DNA from: Serratia fonticola
GTDB taxonomy: Bacteria; Pseudomonadota; Gammaproteobacteria; Enterobacterales; Enterobacteriaceae
Reading direction: 5' to 3'
DNA length: 64,000 bases
Assembly (NCBI RefSeq): GCF_006715025.1
Contig: NZ_VFMK01000001.1
Span: 4,278,001-4,342,000, forward strand
Of this stretch, positions 51,021 through 59,882 are shown piece after piece; the stretch's first letter is position 1; every line of letters begins with the position of its first letter. A model generated the notes under the pieces. That model did no database searches, was not told where the DNA came from, and saw only the letters and a list, made by a program, of their open reading frames with translations. Position numbers and translations under genes: made by a program.

Positions 51021-51563
51021 TTAGACAGTACCGCACACTTTCTCGATCAGTTCCGCCGGGAACTGCATGGACTGCATGATGTGTTCAATCATGCTGCGTT
51101 TGCGGCCAGTATTGGTATTGGTGATCACCCAGTACGGAGTGCCTGGTACGTGTTTTGGTTTGGTGTGCGTTCCATTTGCCAGCAAGGTCTGCTGATCGCC
51201 GGCAAAATAGGTGCGGGTACGGCCATGCAGAGCATCCGTCGCCGCCGCAAAACCAGCCGCATCCAGAGTGTACAAGGTGGAAAGTACCAGCATAAAACGA
51301 TTTACAGCCTTATTCTGTTCAGCGTATTCATCCGACAGCAGTAGCTCACGCACAGCGCGTACGCGATCGCGCGGCCGTTGTGCCGGAGCGGCAACTGCAG
51401 GAGGTTCCGCTTGAGCGCCCGCAATAGCAGGCGCAGTGCGCACCGGTTGCCCTGCGGTAAACTTAAGCATACGCCGTAAAATATCAGACGCACTTTCACC
51501 AATATGCTGCGTGTGGCTAGCAATATAGCGGTAAAGTTCCTCGTCGACTTCTATAGTTTTCAT
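51021..51563 (-). CDS. seqA: Replication initiation negative modulator SeqA
   Basis: Binds hemimethylated GATC sites and delays re-initiation at oriC. 180 residues from the ATG giving MKTIEVDEELYRYIASHTQHIGES; the six-codon upstream extension is not family-like. N-terminal oligomerisation segment (1-35), linker rich in Ala/Pro/Gln (about 45-70), and DNA-binding C-terminal domain with TNTNTGRKRSMIEHIM, the hemimethylated-DNA contact loop. Confidence 0.96.
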   Translation of the reverse strand: MKTIEVDEELYRYIASHTQHIGESASDILRRMLKFTAGQPVRTAPAIAGAQAEPPAVAAPAQRPRDRVRAVRELLLSDEYAEQNKAVNRFMLVLSTLYTLDAAGFAAATDALHGRTRTYFAGDQQTLLANGTHTKPKHVPGTPYWVITNTNTGRKRSMIEHIMQSMQFPAELIEKVCGTV

Positions 51564-51871
51564 CTTTATCCAAAACAACAATACGATTGATATTTATACC
51601 ATTTCTATGGTCTTTTCAGAAAAACGGAATGCTGACCTCTGTTTTCTTAACCATCTGGTTTTACGCTATTTCACTGCTTTCGGCTAGATTAACAGACTCT
51701 AGGTAAGCAGCCAACTTCCCCCGAGGGGACTTTGCAGCAGAGGGAACTGGCGGACAGGCATAGAGTAAGGTATCGAGGAGGATTGCGGAGGGAAAATAGA
51801 CAACAATCAGATAAATACCAGCCCCGAATCAAACGTTTTCAACCCGGGGCCAATGCTTGACGGAATGGAGG
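51564..51871. other. Intergenic region upstream of seqA, no gene seen
   Basis: About 300 bp between seqA and the serine hydrolase gene end. It should contain the seqA promoter (AT-rich near 51580-51640). I see no credible open frame, no clear terminator and no palindromic element. Confidence 0.5.
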
Positions 51872-53185
51872 TTATTTCGCCAATTTATTCGCGATAGCGT
51901 TAAACATCAGTGACGCTTCCAGCGGCTGGGCACTGAATGATGGTTCGGCTTTCGGCCAGGTAGACCATTGAACGATCACCAACTTCTGCTGTGGATTGAC
52001 GGCAATCATCTGCCCAAAGATCCCTAATGCCCACAGCGTATCCTGACTCGCCAACCCGTGTTTTGGCCCAACGTTTTCGGCATTGGCGGGAACGCTGTTA
52101 TTCCACCATTGGTAGCCGTAACTGCCGTCAGGGTGCGCCGCCGTAACCGATTTTTCCGCCTGGGTCCAGCGACGGGCATCGGTGACCCAGTTATCCGGCA
52201 ACACTTTGCTTCCATCTGGCAACACACCATCATTCATGATGAATAGCCCAAATTTCCCCCAGTCTTCCAAGGTTGCATTAAATCCATGCGCCCCGACATC
52301 ATGCTTGCCGACCTGATAGCTGTGCCATACTCCATCATGAACCATGCCGTAAGGCTGCCAGATTTTTTCCTGCAGATAGTGTGCCAGTGATTTACCCGTG
52401 GCTTTTTCCAACGTATCGCCAAGCAGCCATGCTCCCCCCGAAGAGTAAGACCATACCTGCCCCGGTTTGGCATAGGCTTTACGCTTAGGATCTTTGATTA
52501 ACCGGTTCACACAGTCATAGGTGTCTTTATTGGCCTCACATTGAGTCAACTGAGCAAAATCAGATTTTGGATTGGTATAATCTTCATCCCAGACAACGCC
52601 CGACGTATGTTGCATAAGCTGCCGCACAGTGACATGTTCCCAGGCGGTGCCACGAACGTCTGGGTTATATTTAACAATCTCATCATCTAACGACGCAATT
52701 TTTCCCTCTTTGAGCGCGGCGCCGACCAACGTTGAAACTACTGATTTACCCACGGAACGCGATGTCCACAGCGTCGTCTTGGTATTGCCGCCGCCATAGT
52801 AATCCCAGACTATTTTGCCCTCTTTAATCACCATCATGCCGGTCACGCTATTGCGCGCCAGATAATCGGCAAGCCGGTAATCATGCCCTTGGTATTGATA
52901 GCTGACAGCGGACAGATCTTTGATTTCGCGTGGCAGAGGAACCGCCTTACCGGCTTTAAACACATCCCCCGGATAAGAACGATAGTCGCTGCGAAACCCG
53001 ATGACGCGTTGCTGCTGGTTCCATGTCAGCATGTCTTTCACATCGGGCAACTGAGTGTCCAGAGGGGCTGGGCAAACACTCAACTGTGCAACCGGGCAAT
53101 CGGTTGACGTTTGTGTCGCGTTAGCCTGTAACGCCACACCCAAACACAACGCAAGAAGGCAAAACCCTGTTTTCATTTTGTTCAT
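51872..53185 (-). CDS. Exported serine hydrolase, beta-lactamase class C/EstB fold
   Basis: 437 residues with a signal peptide ending near LQANA-T, so periplasmic. The S-x-x-K catalytic pair is S144-V-G-K147 (TSRSVGKSVVSTL); Y247 in VWSYSSGGAW is the likely Y-x-S/N motif; HTSGVVWDEDY is also typical of the family (Pfam Beta-lactamase, PF00144). Similar to 6-aminohexanoate-oligomer hydrolase/esterase-type proteins rather than true AmpC, so antibiotic resistance should not be assumed. Two Cys in the N-terminal segment (C30, C38) may form a disulfide. In E. coli seqA and ybfF are directly adjacent; this gene is inserted between them. Confidence 0.82.
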   Translation of the reverse strand: MNKMKTGFCLLALCLGVALQANATQTSTDCPVAQLSVCPAPLDTQLPDVKDMLTWNQQQRVIGFRSDYRSYPGDVFKAGKAVPLPREIKDLSAVSYQYQGHDYRLADYLARNSVTGMMVIKEGKIVWDYYGGGNTKTTLWTSRSVGKSVVSTLVGAALKEGKIASLDDEIVKYNPDVRGTAWEHVTVRQLMQHTSGVVWDEDYTNPKSDFAQLTQCEANKDTYDCVNRLIKDPKRKAYAKPGQVWSYSSGGAWLLGDTLEKATGKSLAHYLQEKIWQPYGMVHDGVWHSYQVGKHDVGAHGFNATLEDWGKFGLFIMNDGVLPDGSKVLPDNWVTDARRWTQAEKSVTAAHPDGSYGYQWWNNSVPANAENVGPKHGLASQDTLWALGIFGQMIAVNPQQKLVIVQWSTWPKAEPSFSAQPLEASLMFNAIANKLAK

Positions 53186-53331
53186 GATAGTGTCCTTAGC
53201 AGCTCTCGACTGGCTTTCAAGATGTCTTCCCCATAAAAAAAGCCAGCGGAGAGAAGAGAGAAATATTCCGGCGCGTTTTCGGCCGACGGGAACACTCTAG
53301 GGCAATTTATTGAAAGTGAAGCATCGGTCAG

Positions 53332-53348
53332 CGGGGGATAATCCCCCG
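53332..53348. promoter_or_regulatory. Palindrome in the hydrolase-ybfF divergent promoter region
   Basis: CGGGGGATAATCCCCCG is a perfect 8-bp inverted repeat about a single central base, 147 bp upstream of the serine hydrolase start. It may be an operator or a leader hairpin. No assignment to a regulator is possible. The rest of the 313-bp gap shows no gene. Confidence 0.4.
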
Positions 53349-53498
53349 TGGCGGAGAACCAATAAGGGGACAAGGAGCCGGCCTTAGAGAACTAATCAGG
53401 AGTGAAAGAAAGCCAACGCTCAGACAACTTGCAGCATGATGGGCATATCTGTGTATCATGGTAACCTGACTGAACGCCTGCAAATTATAAACTTCATC

Positions 53499-54269
53499 AT
53501 GAAATTACATTATCAATTGTTGGCCGCAGAGGCCGCCACGCCCGCAACCTTACCGGTGCTCCTGATCCACGGCCTGTTCGGCAATCTGGATAATCTTGGC
53601 GTGCTGGCACGCGATCTCAATCAACAGCATACCGTCATTAAGGTGGACCTGCGCAATCATGGGCTTTCCCCGCGCGCCGAAGAGATGACCTACCCTGCAA
53701 TGGCACAGGATCTGTTGACGCTGCTAGAGGAATTACAGATCGAAAAAGCCATCGTGATTGGCCATTCGATGGGCGGTAAGGCGGCGATGGCGCTGACGGC
53801 GATTGCCCCTGAACGTATTGAACGGTTGGTGGCAATCGATATTGCTCCGGTGGATTACCACACCCGGCGTCATGACAAGATCTTTACCGCACTGCAAGCC
53901 GTCACTGATGCTGGCATTACTCAGCGGCAGCAGGCTGCTCAATTGATGCGTACAACGCTGGATGAAGAAGGCGTGATCCAATTCCTGATCAAATCGTTCC
54001 ATGCAGGGAGCTGGCGTTTTAATCTGCCGGTGTTGATTGAACAATACGCCAATATTATCGGCTGGCAGGACGTTCCCCCTTGGCCACATCCAACGCTGTT
54101 TATTCGCGGCGGGCTCTCTCCTTATGTGCAGGAGAGTTACCGTGACGACATCGCTCGCCAGTTCCCGCAGGCCCGAGCTTACGTCGTCGCCGGTAGCGGC
54201 CATTGGGTTCATGCAGAGAAACCCGAAGCGGTGTTACGTGCCATTCACCGCTTTATTGACGAAGCCTGA
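53499..54269 (+). CDS. ybfF: Alpha/beta-hydrolase esterase YbfF
   Basis: Acyl-CoA/ester hydrolase of the alpha/beta fold. 256 residues starting MKLHYQLLAAEAATPATLPV; E. coli YbfF is 254, and an upstream 21-codon extension is not expected. Oxyanion region LLIHGLFGNLDNLG, nucleophile elbow GHSMGGKAAM (Ser), and the catalytic His in AGSGHWVHAEKP are present. Confidence 0.94.
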   Translation: MKLHYQLLAAEAATPATLPVLLIHGLFGNLDNLGVLARDLNQQHTVIKVDLRNHGLSPRAEEMTYPAMAQDLLTLLEELQIEKAIVIGHSMGGKAAMALTAIAPERIERLVAIDIAPVDYHTRRHDKIFTALQAVTDAGITQRQQAAQLMRTTLDEEGVIQFLIKSFHAGSWRFNLPVLIEQYANIIGWQDVPPWPHPTLFIRGGLSPYVQESYRDDIARQFPQARAYVVAGSGHWVHAEKPEAVLRAIHRFIDEA

Positions 54270-54370
54270 ACCTTAAATGATGAAAAAATGCGCTAAAGAG
54301 AATGGCTTAGCGGGTTTATGGCCAAGTTAAGCATTGTCGTCGCTCTATCTGCTGGGGTAATATGGCGCGC

Positions 54371-54537
54371 TATATCCGTCGTCTTTCAAGCCGCAGCGTT
54401 GTTGACTTCACGTACTCGCCTCTGTCACTTACTCTTAGTAAGCGCCTGAGGATGAGTAAGCTTGTCTTCTGGCTGTGTTGTACAGACCGCGAGCGCATAA
54501 ATGCGCAAGAGCGGCCAACTTGAAATCCATAGGGTAC
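54371..54537. repeat. Full-length 167-bp palindromic intergenic element
   Basis: Begins TATATCCGTCGTCTTTCAAG and ends CTTGAAATCCATAGGGTACA, imperfect inverted ends. Interior pairs include CTTACTC-TTAGTAAG and GCGCATAAATGCGC. It is the longest of the related elements in the window and resembles in class the Yersinia palindromic (YPAL) and ERIC miniature elements; exact family membership needs a search. Confidence 0.75.
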
Positions 54538-54684
54538 AAAATTTTGCCACCTGTCCAACGTGTCAATCAGCGTCTGGCTGGGGGTAAATTTGGGTTAGGG
54601 TTTAGTGGCCCGAATAGTGTTAACCGAACCGTCCGGAAGCGTGAACTCGCTTTTTGATGCAAACTCCCTTGCAGTAGCGCAACA

Positions 54685-54972
54685 ATGGCAAAAGAACAAA
54701 CGGATCGCACAACGCTGGATCTGTTCGCAGATGAACGCCGCCCGGGGCGCCCGAAAACCAACCCACTTTCCCGTGATGAACAGCTTAGGATCAATAAGCG
54801 TAATCAGCTACGGCGTGACAAAGTGCGGGGATTACGGCGTGTGGAGCTGAAAATTAATGCCGACGCGGTAGATGCTCTGAATAAACTGGCGGACCAGCGT
54901 AATATCAGCCGCAGTGAATTAATTGAACAGATGCTGCTGGCTCAACTGGCGGAAGAACAGCCAGAATCATGA
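54685..54972 (+). CDS. ybfE: LexA-regulated protein YbfE, ribbon-helix-helix-like
   Basis: 95 residues, MAKEQTDRTTLDLFADERRP at the start and a CopB/RHH-like region (RRVELKINADAVDALNKLA, ISRSELIEQMLL) at about 50-85. In E. coli ybfE is an SOS gene just upstream of fldA; the order ybfF-ybfE-fldA-fur is kept here. I did not find a convincing LexA box (CTGT-N8-ACAG) in the 150 bp upstream, where the palindromic element ends. Confidence 0.92.
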   Translation: MAKEQTDRTTLDLFADERRPGRPKTNPLSRDEQLRINKRNQLRRDKVRGLRRVELKINADAVDALNKLADQRNISRSELIEQMLLAQLAEEQPES

Positions 54973-55183
54973 TCTTTTCTGCCGCACGTGCGGCACGGCG
55001 TTAGGGATGACGCCAGATCGCCCCCACTGTTATTGATTCCCCTGGGCATCGCATAAACGTGATAAAACTCCAGGGCAAATTTCTGGCATGATACGCATTT
55101 ACGGGTGAGGATCCGTGCCTAAAGCAGATTCTTACACCGCGTTTACGCAATACAATCCATTGAATTAAAAGGTTATTTGTAAT

Positions 55184-55723
55184 ATGGCTCATGTAGGCAT
55201 TTTCTTTGGCAGCGATACTGGCAATACCGAAAACATTGCCAAGATGATCCAAAAACAACTTCACCAAAAATACGGTAACGACGTCGCGCAAATCCACGAT
55301 ATTGCTAAAAGCAGCAAAGAAGATCTGGAAGCGTTTGATATCCTGCTGCTCGGTATCCCAACCTGGTACTACGGCGAAGCACAGTGTGACTGGGATGATT
55401 TCTTCCCGACGCTGGAAGATATCGACTTTAACGGCAAACTGGTTGCTCTGTTCGGCTGCGGCGATCAGGAAGACTATGCGGAATATTTCTGCGATGCCAT
55501 GGGCACGATCCGCGACATCATTGAACCACGCGGTGCCGCCATCGTTGGTCATTGGCCAACCAAAGGTTACCATTTCGAAGCGTCCAAAGGCCTGGCAGAC
55601 GACAACCACTTTATCGGCCTTGCCATTGACGAAGATCGTCAGCCAGAACTGACCAACGAACGTGTAGAAGCCTGGGTTAAGCAAATCTGTGAAGAACTCA
55701 GCCTGGCCGATATCATCGGCTAA
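55184..55723 (+). CDS. fldA: Flavodoxin 1
   Basis: Essential FMN electron carrier serving IspG/IspH, MetH activation and pyruvate formate-lyase activation. 179 residues. FMN phosphate loop SDTGNTENIAK, and flavin-stacking Trp and Tyr in GIPTWYYGEAQCDWDDF and GCGDQEDYAEYFCDA. It carries three extra residues near position 27 (KQLHQKYGNDVAQ) compared with the E. coli protein. Confidence 0.97.
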   Translation: MAHVGIFFGSDTGNTENIAKMIQKQLHQKYGNDVAQIHDIAKSSKEDLEAFDILLLGIPTWYYGEAQCDWDDFFPTLEDIDFNGKLVALFGCGDQEDYAEYFCDAMGTIRDIIEPRGAAIVGHWPTKGYHFEASKGLADDNHFIGLAIDEDRQPELTNERVEAWVKQICEELSLADIIG

Positions 55724-55753
55724 TCAGGTCTTACTGGCAGGATATTGTACAAA

Positions 55754-55799
55754 AGCCCCGCAAGGCGCATAGTGTTTCGACAGGTAAACCTGCGGGGCT
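55754..55799. terminator. Hairpin after fldA
   Basis: AGCCCCGCA and TGCGGGGCT form a 9-bp perfect stem with a 28-nt loop, 30 bases after the fldA stop. No T run follows, so fldA-fur read-through is plausible, as in E. coli. Confidence 0.5.
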
Positions 55800-55871
55800 G
55801 TTATCGGCATCACGGATTAGAGTAATAGTAACGACAAATTTGTCACTTCTCATACCGTCACGGTAGACTGA

Positions 55872-55943
55872 ATACCCCCTATGAATGGCAAATTGCAGCG
55901 AATGCAGATAACAACGCTGTAACTTGAAAGACGGCGGGTGTAT
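55872..55943. repeat. Short palindromic element between fldA and fur
   Basis: Inverted orientation copy of the same family: ATACCCCCTATGAATGGCAA at one end and TTGAAAGACGGCGGGTGTAT at the other, with TTGCAGCG / CGCTGTAA pairing inside. 72 bp. Confidence 0.7.
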
Positions 55944-56042
55944 CGGTTTATCCCACCCATCAAGGCGTTGCATGTGTAACGTGCAATAGTGCAAAGATAT
56001 CTTTGTTAACAACCGGCGGTTCCTATTTGCGGCAACCGGTTC

Positions 56043-56048
56043 TATAAT
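56043..56048 (+). promoter_or_regulatory. Possible -10 element of a fur promoter
   Basis: TATAAT occurs 86 bp upstream of the fur start, but no good -35 lies 16-18 bp before it. A perfect -10 in the right place, otherwise unsupported. Confidence 0.3.
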
Positions 56049-56133
56049 GAGACGCAATTAACTCTTTGTGCCGACCGATGCCATAGGCGAAAACGCCTCA
56101 ACTTGATTAGCATAATAACAGGACTGAATCCGC

Positions 56134-56580
56134 ATGACTGACAACAATACCGCATTGAAGAAGGCCGGCTTAAAAGTCACGCTTCCGCGACTCAAAATCC
56201 TGGAAGTATTGCAGGATCCGGAATGCCATCACGTCAGTGCGGAAGATCTGTACAAGAAACTGATAGATATGGGTGAAGAGATTGGCTTGGCTACGGTTTA
56301 CCGCGTGCTGAACCAATTTGATGATGCGGGTATCGTCACCCGTCACAACTTTGAAGGTGGCAAGTCCGTATTCGAGCTGACACAGCAGCATCATCACGAT
56401 CACCTGATTTGCCTCGATTGCGGCAAAGTGATCGAGTTCAGCGATGAGTCTATCGAGGTTCGCCAGCGTGATATCGCCAAGCAGCACGGCATTAAGCTCA
56501 CCAACCACAGCCTGTATCTTTACGGCCACTGTGAAACCGGTGATTGCCGCGAAAACGAAACCCTGCACGACAAGAAATAA
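56134..56580 (+). CDS. fur: Ferric uptake regulator
   Basis: Fe(II)-dependent global repressor of iron acquisition. 148 residues: winged-helix N-terminal domain (KVTLPRLKILEVLQDPECHH, GLATVYRVLNQFDDAGIV) and metal-binding dimerisation domain with QQHHHDHLICLDCGKVIEF, whose Cys pair and His cluster bind zinc and iron, and a C-terminal HCETGDC. ACAGGACTGAATCCGC precedes the ATG. An overlapping upstream frame ends inside the fur start codon region, as with uof in E. coli. Confidence 0.97.
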   Translation: MTDNNTALKKAGLKVTLPRLKILEVLQDPECHHVSAEDLYKKLIDMGEEIGLATVYRVLNQFDDAGIVTRHNFEGGKSVFELTQQHHHDHLICLDCGKVIEFSDESIEVRQRDIAKQHGIKLTNHSLYLYGHCETGDCRENETLHDKK

Positions 56581-56599
56581 ATCTGATTCGTCAGTGATA

Positions 56600-56626
56600 A
56601 ACCGCCTTTAATGGGCGGTTTTTTTT
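56600..56626 (+). terminator. Terminator of fur
   Basis: AACCGCC and GGGCGGTT form the stem with a 6-nt loop, followed by TTTTTTTT. Confidence 0.9.
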
Positions 56627-56643
56627 GCCCTTTTATTGATGGC

Positions 56644-56670
56644 AAAAAAATCCCCGGACAGACCCGGGGA
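56644..56670 (-). terminator. Terminator of the chiPQ-ctb operon
   Basis: TCCCCGG and CCGGGGA form a 7-bp stem, followed on the minus strand by TTTTTTT. It faces the fur terminator in this convergent gap. A second, weaker hairpin (56784-56814) lies directly after the ctb stop. Confidence 0.8.
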
Positions 56671-56736
56671 AAGATCATGAATTGAAATCCAACAATCGCA
56701 GTAGCTTTCTCTTGCAGCACTTCTTCTACGCATCAT

Positions 56737-56814
56737 GTATACCCGGGGGATTACAACCCGCTAAAAAAACCCTGGGTATACCATCAGCCCACCTGCCGAC
56801 ACGCAGATGGGCTG
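56737..56814. repeat. Paired inverted repeats after ctb
   Basis: GTATACCC (56737-56744) and GGGTATAC (56774-56781) bracket 29 bp, and TCAGCCCACCTGC / GCAGATGGGCTGA (56784-56814) forms a 13-bp stem with one mismatch. The TATACCC/GGGTATA ends recall the other palindromic elements. Confidence 0.5.
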
Positions 56815-56824
56815 AATTCAAGGC

Positions 56825-59485
56825 TTACGCCTTAACGGGCTCAGCACGGCTGAAGCGTTTACCATCCGGACTAACCGCACGGATTTGAACGTCTCCCGAC
56901 ACGCTAGGACGTGCTTTATCGTCATAACGCTGCCATTGCTTACCACCGTCGGTAGAATATTCAATCCCCAGGCCTGGCAGAGCAATGTTCGCCTCCAATT
57001 GGCCACCAACGATACGTGCACCCGGAACCGGCAGGCGATAGCTCACGCCAGCCTTGTCCATTTTGGCCAGTTCGCGTTGCCCAACCAGGTTGGCAAAGCG
57101 CAGCCAGTCTTTGTCCAGTGTCTTGGTATCGACCTGATGAGTTTCGCCACCTTTGTACTCACGGCCCGCTTTGTAATCCTGTTCCCAACTCGCCCGATGC
57201 CATGCACGCTCTGCGACAGACAGCGCGCGTGGGTAAATCATATATTCCATCTGCTGGTCGGTACGGACGACCTCACTCCACAGTTGAGCAGACAGGCCAT
57301 ACGCTCCCGGCCAAGGTTTATCGCTTTTGGCGGTGAAGTGGTTGCCATCACGGTCAACTGAGGTTTCGGCGTTTTGCGGCAGGTTGTTCGGCGCAAAGCT
57401 GAAGATCTTCTGCTCATCGCTGAAGCGGGTGCCCCAATAGTAGCCATGCTCCTCCGGCGTCACTTCATACGGGAAGTCGAAATAGACATAATCCGGGTTG
57501 GAGATCACCACCTGATAGCCCTTGTTCGCCCAATCGTTGGCCGAGTCAAAGCCGCCCCAGTACAGAGTATCCCAGAAGTTTACCGCCACATTCTTGGTCG
57601 CGAAGGCCTTCGAGTCTTTGGCGTCTTTCAGACCATCCTGCCACGCCTGCATTCTGTCAATACCATGGGCTTTCACCAGTTGGCTGACTTCCAGCCCGAA
57701 GTAGCTCGGCAAGTGCTCCATATCTTCCACTTTGCCGTCTTTAATCATGGCCTGACAAACCTGAGACTTGGCCCAAGGCTTGTCTTCTTTGCTCAGATCA
57801 AGCATGCCTTTGCCAGGTTCCGGTTTGTTCACATCGGTATAGCCCGCCCCCAGACGGATGTTCTTCGCTTCATCCCCGCCAAAGTGCCAGGTTTGCAGCG
57901 GTTGACCTGCCTCTTTGTGCATCTGGGCGATTTCACCGATCACCTTATCCACAAAGTTCTTGGAGGAATCCAGACAAGGGTTCAAGTAGCTCTGACGGTT
58001 GAAATACTGCACCGAGGTCGTATTGGAGGTATCGGTCGGATCCACCAGGCGGAACTCATTGGCCTCTTTTTCTTTCCCTTCTGCAAGCAGTTTCTTGTAG
58101 CGGGCTTCCATGGAAATAATCGCAGCACGGGCATGCGCAGGCATGTCGATCTCAGGGATCACTTCAATCTGGCGTGCCTGAGCATATTTAATGATGTCGA
58201 TGTAATCCTGACGAGAGAAGAAACCACCATGGGGTTCCGGGCCAGAGCCGTATTGTGGCAGCAGGCAGGTTGTTTCGCTCAGGTCATGGCAACGCTGCCC
58301 ACCCACTTCGGTCAACTCCGGCAAGCCAGGGATCTCGATACGCCAACCTTCATCGTCCGTCAGGTGGAAGTGGAATTTATTCAGCTTGTACGCCGCCATC
58401 TGATCCAGCAGGCGCAACACGGCGTCTTTATGATGGAAGTTACGCGCCACATCCAGGAAGATGCCACGGTATTGGAAGCGCGGTGCATCTTTGGCATCCA
58501 GCGTAGCGATCTTGCTGCTGCCGTCAGTTGGAACCAGCGACAGAATGGATTGCAAACCATAGAACACCCCGGCCTGATCGAAGCCGGTGATCAACGCACC
58601 TTTCTCGCCAATCTTCAGCTGATAGGCACCTGGCACCGCCTGATCGCCTTTAAATGCACCTGGCTGAATATCCGTTTTGATTGGATAGCCTCCGGCTTTA
58701 TTCTCTACCCCCAGCAGTTCAAAGCGTTTGGCGACAGCATCCGCCGCCGGCTTGGCCAGCGCACTCAGCTCCAGTGCAACGCCTTTGCTCAGGTCAACAT
58801 CCTGCTGATGGATTTTAACGTCCATCGGCGTGGGGATAATCTGGCCGCGCAGTGTCGCCATCGGCAACACTTTCAGCTCCTGGTTCTTGGTGAAGCGGCT
58901 TTCTGGCACCATCAGAATGTTATTGTCATCCTTGGTACGCTTCCACTGGTCACCCGTGAACGGGGCTACAAACTGGTTCACATCGTCAGTATCGGTATTT
59001 GCCAGGATCTTAGGCTTGGCATCGCCGGAAGTGGCATACCAGCGCGGAAGGAAGTCACTGTGGAACAGCTGCCAGTACTCAGCAATAATCGGGATTTCCA
59101 CCGCTTGATTTGCCGGGAAGCTGGTGAATTTATCGGTTGGCTCCAGTTTATACAGATCGCCGGTCAGGTGAGTGACCTTGAACTGGTCGTTATCTACTTT
59201 CAACGTTTGGCGCGGGCTGTGGAAATAGATAGCCCAGTCTTTGTCTTTGATTTCCTGGCTACCGTTGGTCAAGGTGATCATCACCTTGTGGCAAGACGCC
59301 CAATCTGCGCCCAGCTTGGCGCAATCAACGCCGTGCTCGGCGGCACGATTGTCTAACATCTTCAGATTGACTTTCAACTGGCTGAGTTGGTCAACCACCT
59401 GCTGGTTGGCCATGGCAGAACCGATGCTGCCAAATAATCCGGTTGCCGTCAGAACGGCAAGAGCACTCATTTTAAACTTGTTCAT
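56825..59485 (-). CDS. ctb: Chitobiase (beta-N-acetylhexosaminidase, GH20)
   Basis: Splits chitobiose and short chitooligosaccharides to GlcNAc in the periplasm. 886 residues, start ATG at 59483-59485 (AAGAGG before it; a TTG two codons upstream is not needed). Signal peptide to about ANA/MA-N27; N-terminal carbohydrate-binding-like domain about 30-180; domain II about 210-335; GH20 TIM barrel about 340-765 with the catalytic pair D538-E539 in HFGGDEAKNIR; C-terminal Ig-like domain. The close match in domain order and length to Serratia marcescens chitobiase is a main pointer to the genus. Also called chb. Confidence 0.96.
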   Translation of the reverse strand: MNKFKMSALAVLTATGLFGSIGSAMANQQVVDQLSQLKVNLKMLDNRAAEHGVDCAKLGADWASCHKVMITLTNGSQEIKDKDWAIYFHSPRQTLKVDNDQFKVTHLTGDLYKLEPTDKFTSFPANQAVEIPIIAEYWQLFHSDFLPRWYATSGDAKPKILANTDTDDVNQFVAPFTGDQWKRTKDDNNILMVPESRFTKNQELKVLPMATLRGQIIPTPMDVKIHQQDVDLSKGVALELSALAKPAADAVAKRFELLGVENKAGGYPIKTDIQPGAFKGDQAVPGAYQLKIGEKGALITGFDQAGVFYGLQSILSLVPTDGSSKIATLDAKDAPRFQYRGIFLDVARNFHHKDAVLRLLDQMAAYKLNKFHFHLTDDEGWRIEIPGLPELTEVGGQRCHDLSETTCLLPQYGSGPEPHGGFFSRQDYIDIIKYAQARQIEVIPEIDMPAHARAAIISMEARYKKLLAEGKEKEANEFRLVDPTDTSNTTSVQYFNRQSYLNPCLDSSKNFVDKVIGEIAQMHKEAGQPLQTWHFGGDEAKNIRLGAGYTDVNKPEPGKGMLDLSKEDKPWAKSQVCQAMIKDGKVEDMEHLPSYFGLEVSQLVKAHGIDRMQAWQDGLKDAKDSKAFATKNVAVNFWDTLYWGGFDSANDWANKGYQVVISNPDYVYFDFPYEVTPEEHGYYWGTRFSDEQKIFSFAPNNLPQNAETSVDRDGNHFTAKSDKPWPGAYGLSAQLWSEVVRTDQQMEYMIYPRALSVAERAWHRASWEQDYKAGREYKGGETHQVDTKTLDKDWLRFANLVGQRELAKMDKAGVSYRLPVPGARIVGGQLEANIALPGLGIEYSTDGGKQWQRYDDKARPSVSGDVQIRAVSPDGKRFSRAEPVKA

Positions 59486-59503
59486 CTTCAACCTCTTGGG
59501 TAA

Positions 59504-59830
59504 TCAGTTGTTGTTAGCGCGAATTTCTTTCCAAAGCTTTCCGCATTTGGCGTCGTACGCCTGGCCATTACCGGTATGCGCAGCCTGAATGCAGCTTTGG
59601 TAATCCAGTACCCGTACGGTTTCCTGTTCAGCAAACTGTTGATGCTGTTTTTCCTGCTTCAATACGTTCAGTACCTGCTGGCAGGCCTGCAACTTTTCAG
59701 GTGACCCTTCCGCGGTGTTGATACACGCGCTATAGGCCTGACGCAGTTTCATATCTTCTTGCGGCGCAGGAGAATGCGAACACGCGCTCAGTCCGGCAAC
59801 CGCAGCCATAATCAACATCAGTTTTTTCAT
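59504..59830 (-). CDS. chiQ: Chitoporin operon lipoprotein ChiQ
   Basis: 108-residue lipoprotein starting MKKLMLIMAAVAGLSAC, with lipidated Cys17, then a small Cys-containing domain (SACINTAEGSPEKLQACQQV, DYQSCIQAA, DAKCGKLWKEI). Equivalent to E. coli ybfN/chiQ, unknown precise role in chitooligosaccharide uptake. The start is set by the lipobox; longer upstream frames overlap chiP. 52 bp after chiP, 18 bp before ctb. Confidence 0.92.
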   Translation of the reverse strand: MKKLMLIMAAVAGLSACSHSPAPQEDMKLRQAYSACINTAEGSPEKLQACQQVLNVLKQEKQHQQFAEQETVRVLDYQSCIQAAHTGNGQAYDAKCGKLWKEIRANNN

Positions 59831-59882
59831 TGTTATATTCCTGTGATGTTCCCCCGGCAGCCCGTGCTGCCAGGGGAGAGCA

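Noticed and set aside
51872..53185. AmpC-type beta-lactamase (antibiotic resistance)
   Set aside because: Although the S-x-x-K motif and fold match, the Y-x-N motif is replaced by Y-S-S and I see no clear K-T-G, so it is better described as a serine hydrolase.
54540..54684. LexA box upstream of ybfE
   Set aside because: I looked for CTGT-N8-ACAG and found only CTGT-N5-ACAG (54475-54487) inside the palindromic element; spacing is wrong.
57374..59356. 660-codon plus-strand frame opposite ctb
   Set aside because: Antisense to the chitobiase gene, with His/Arg/Gln-heavy composition typical of shadow frames in this GC range.
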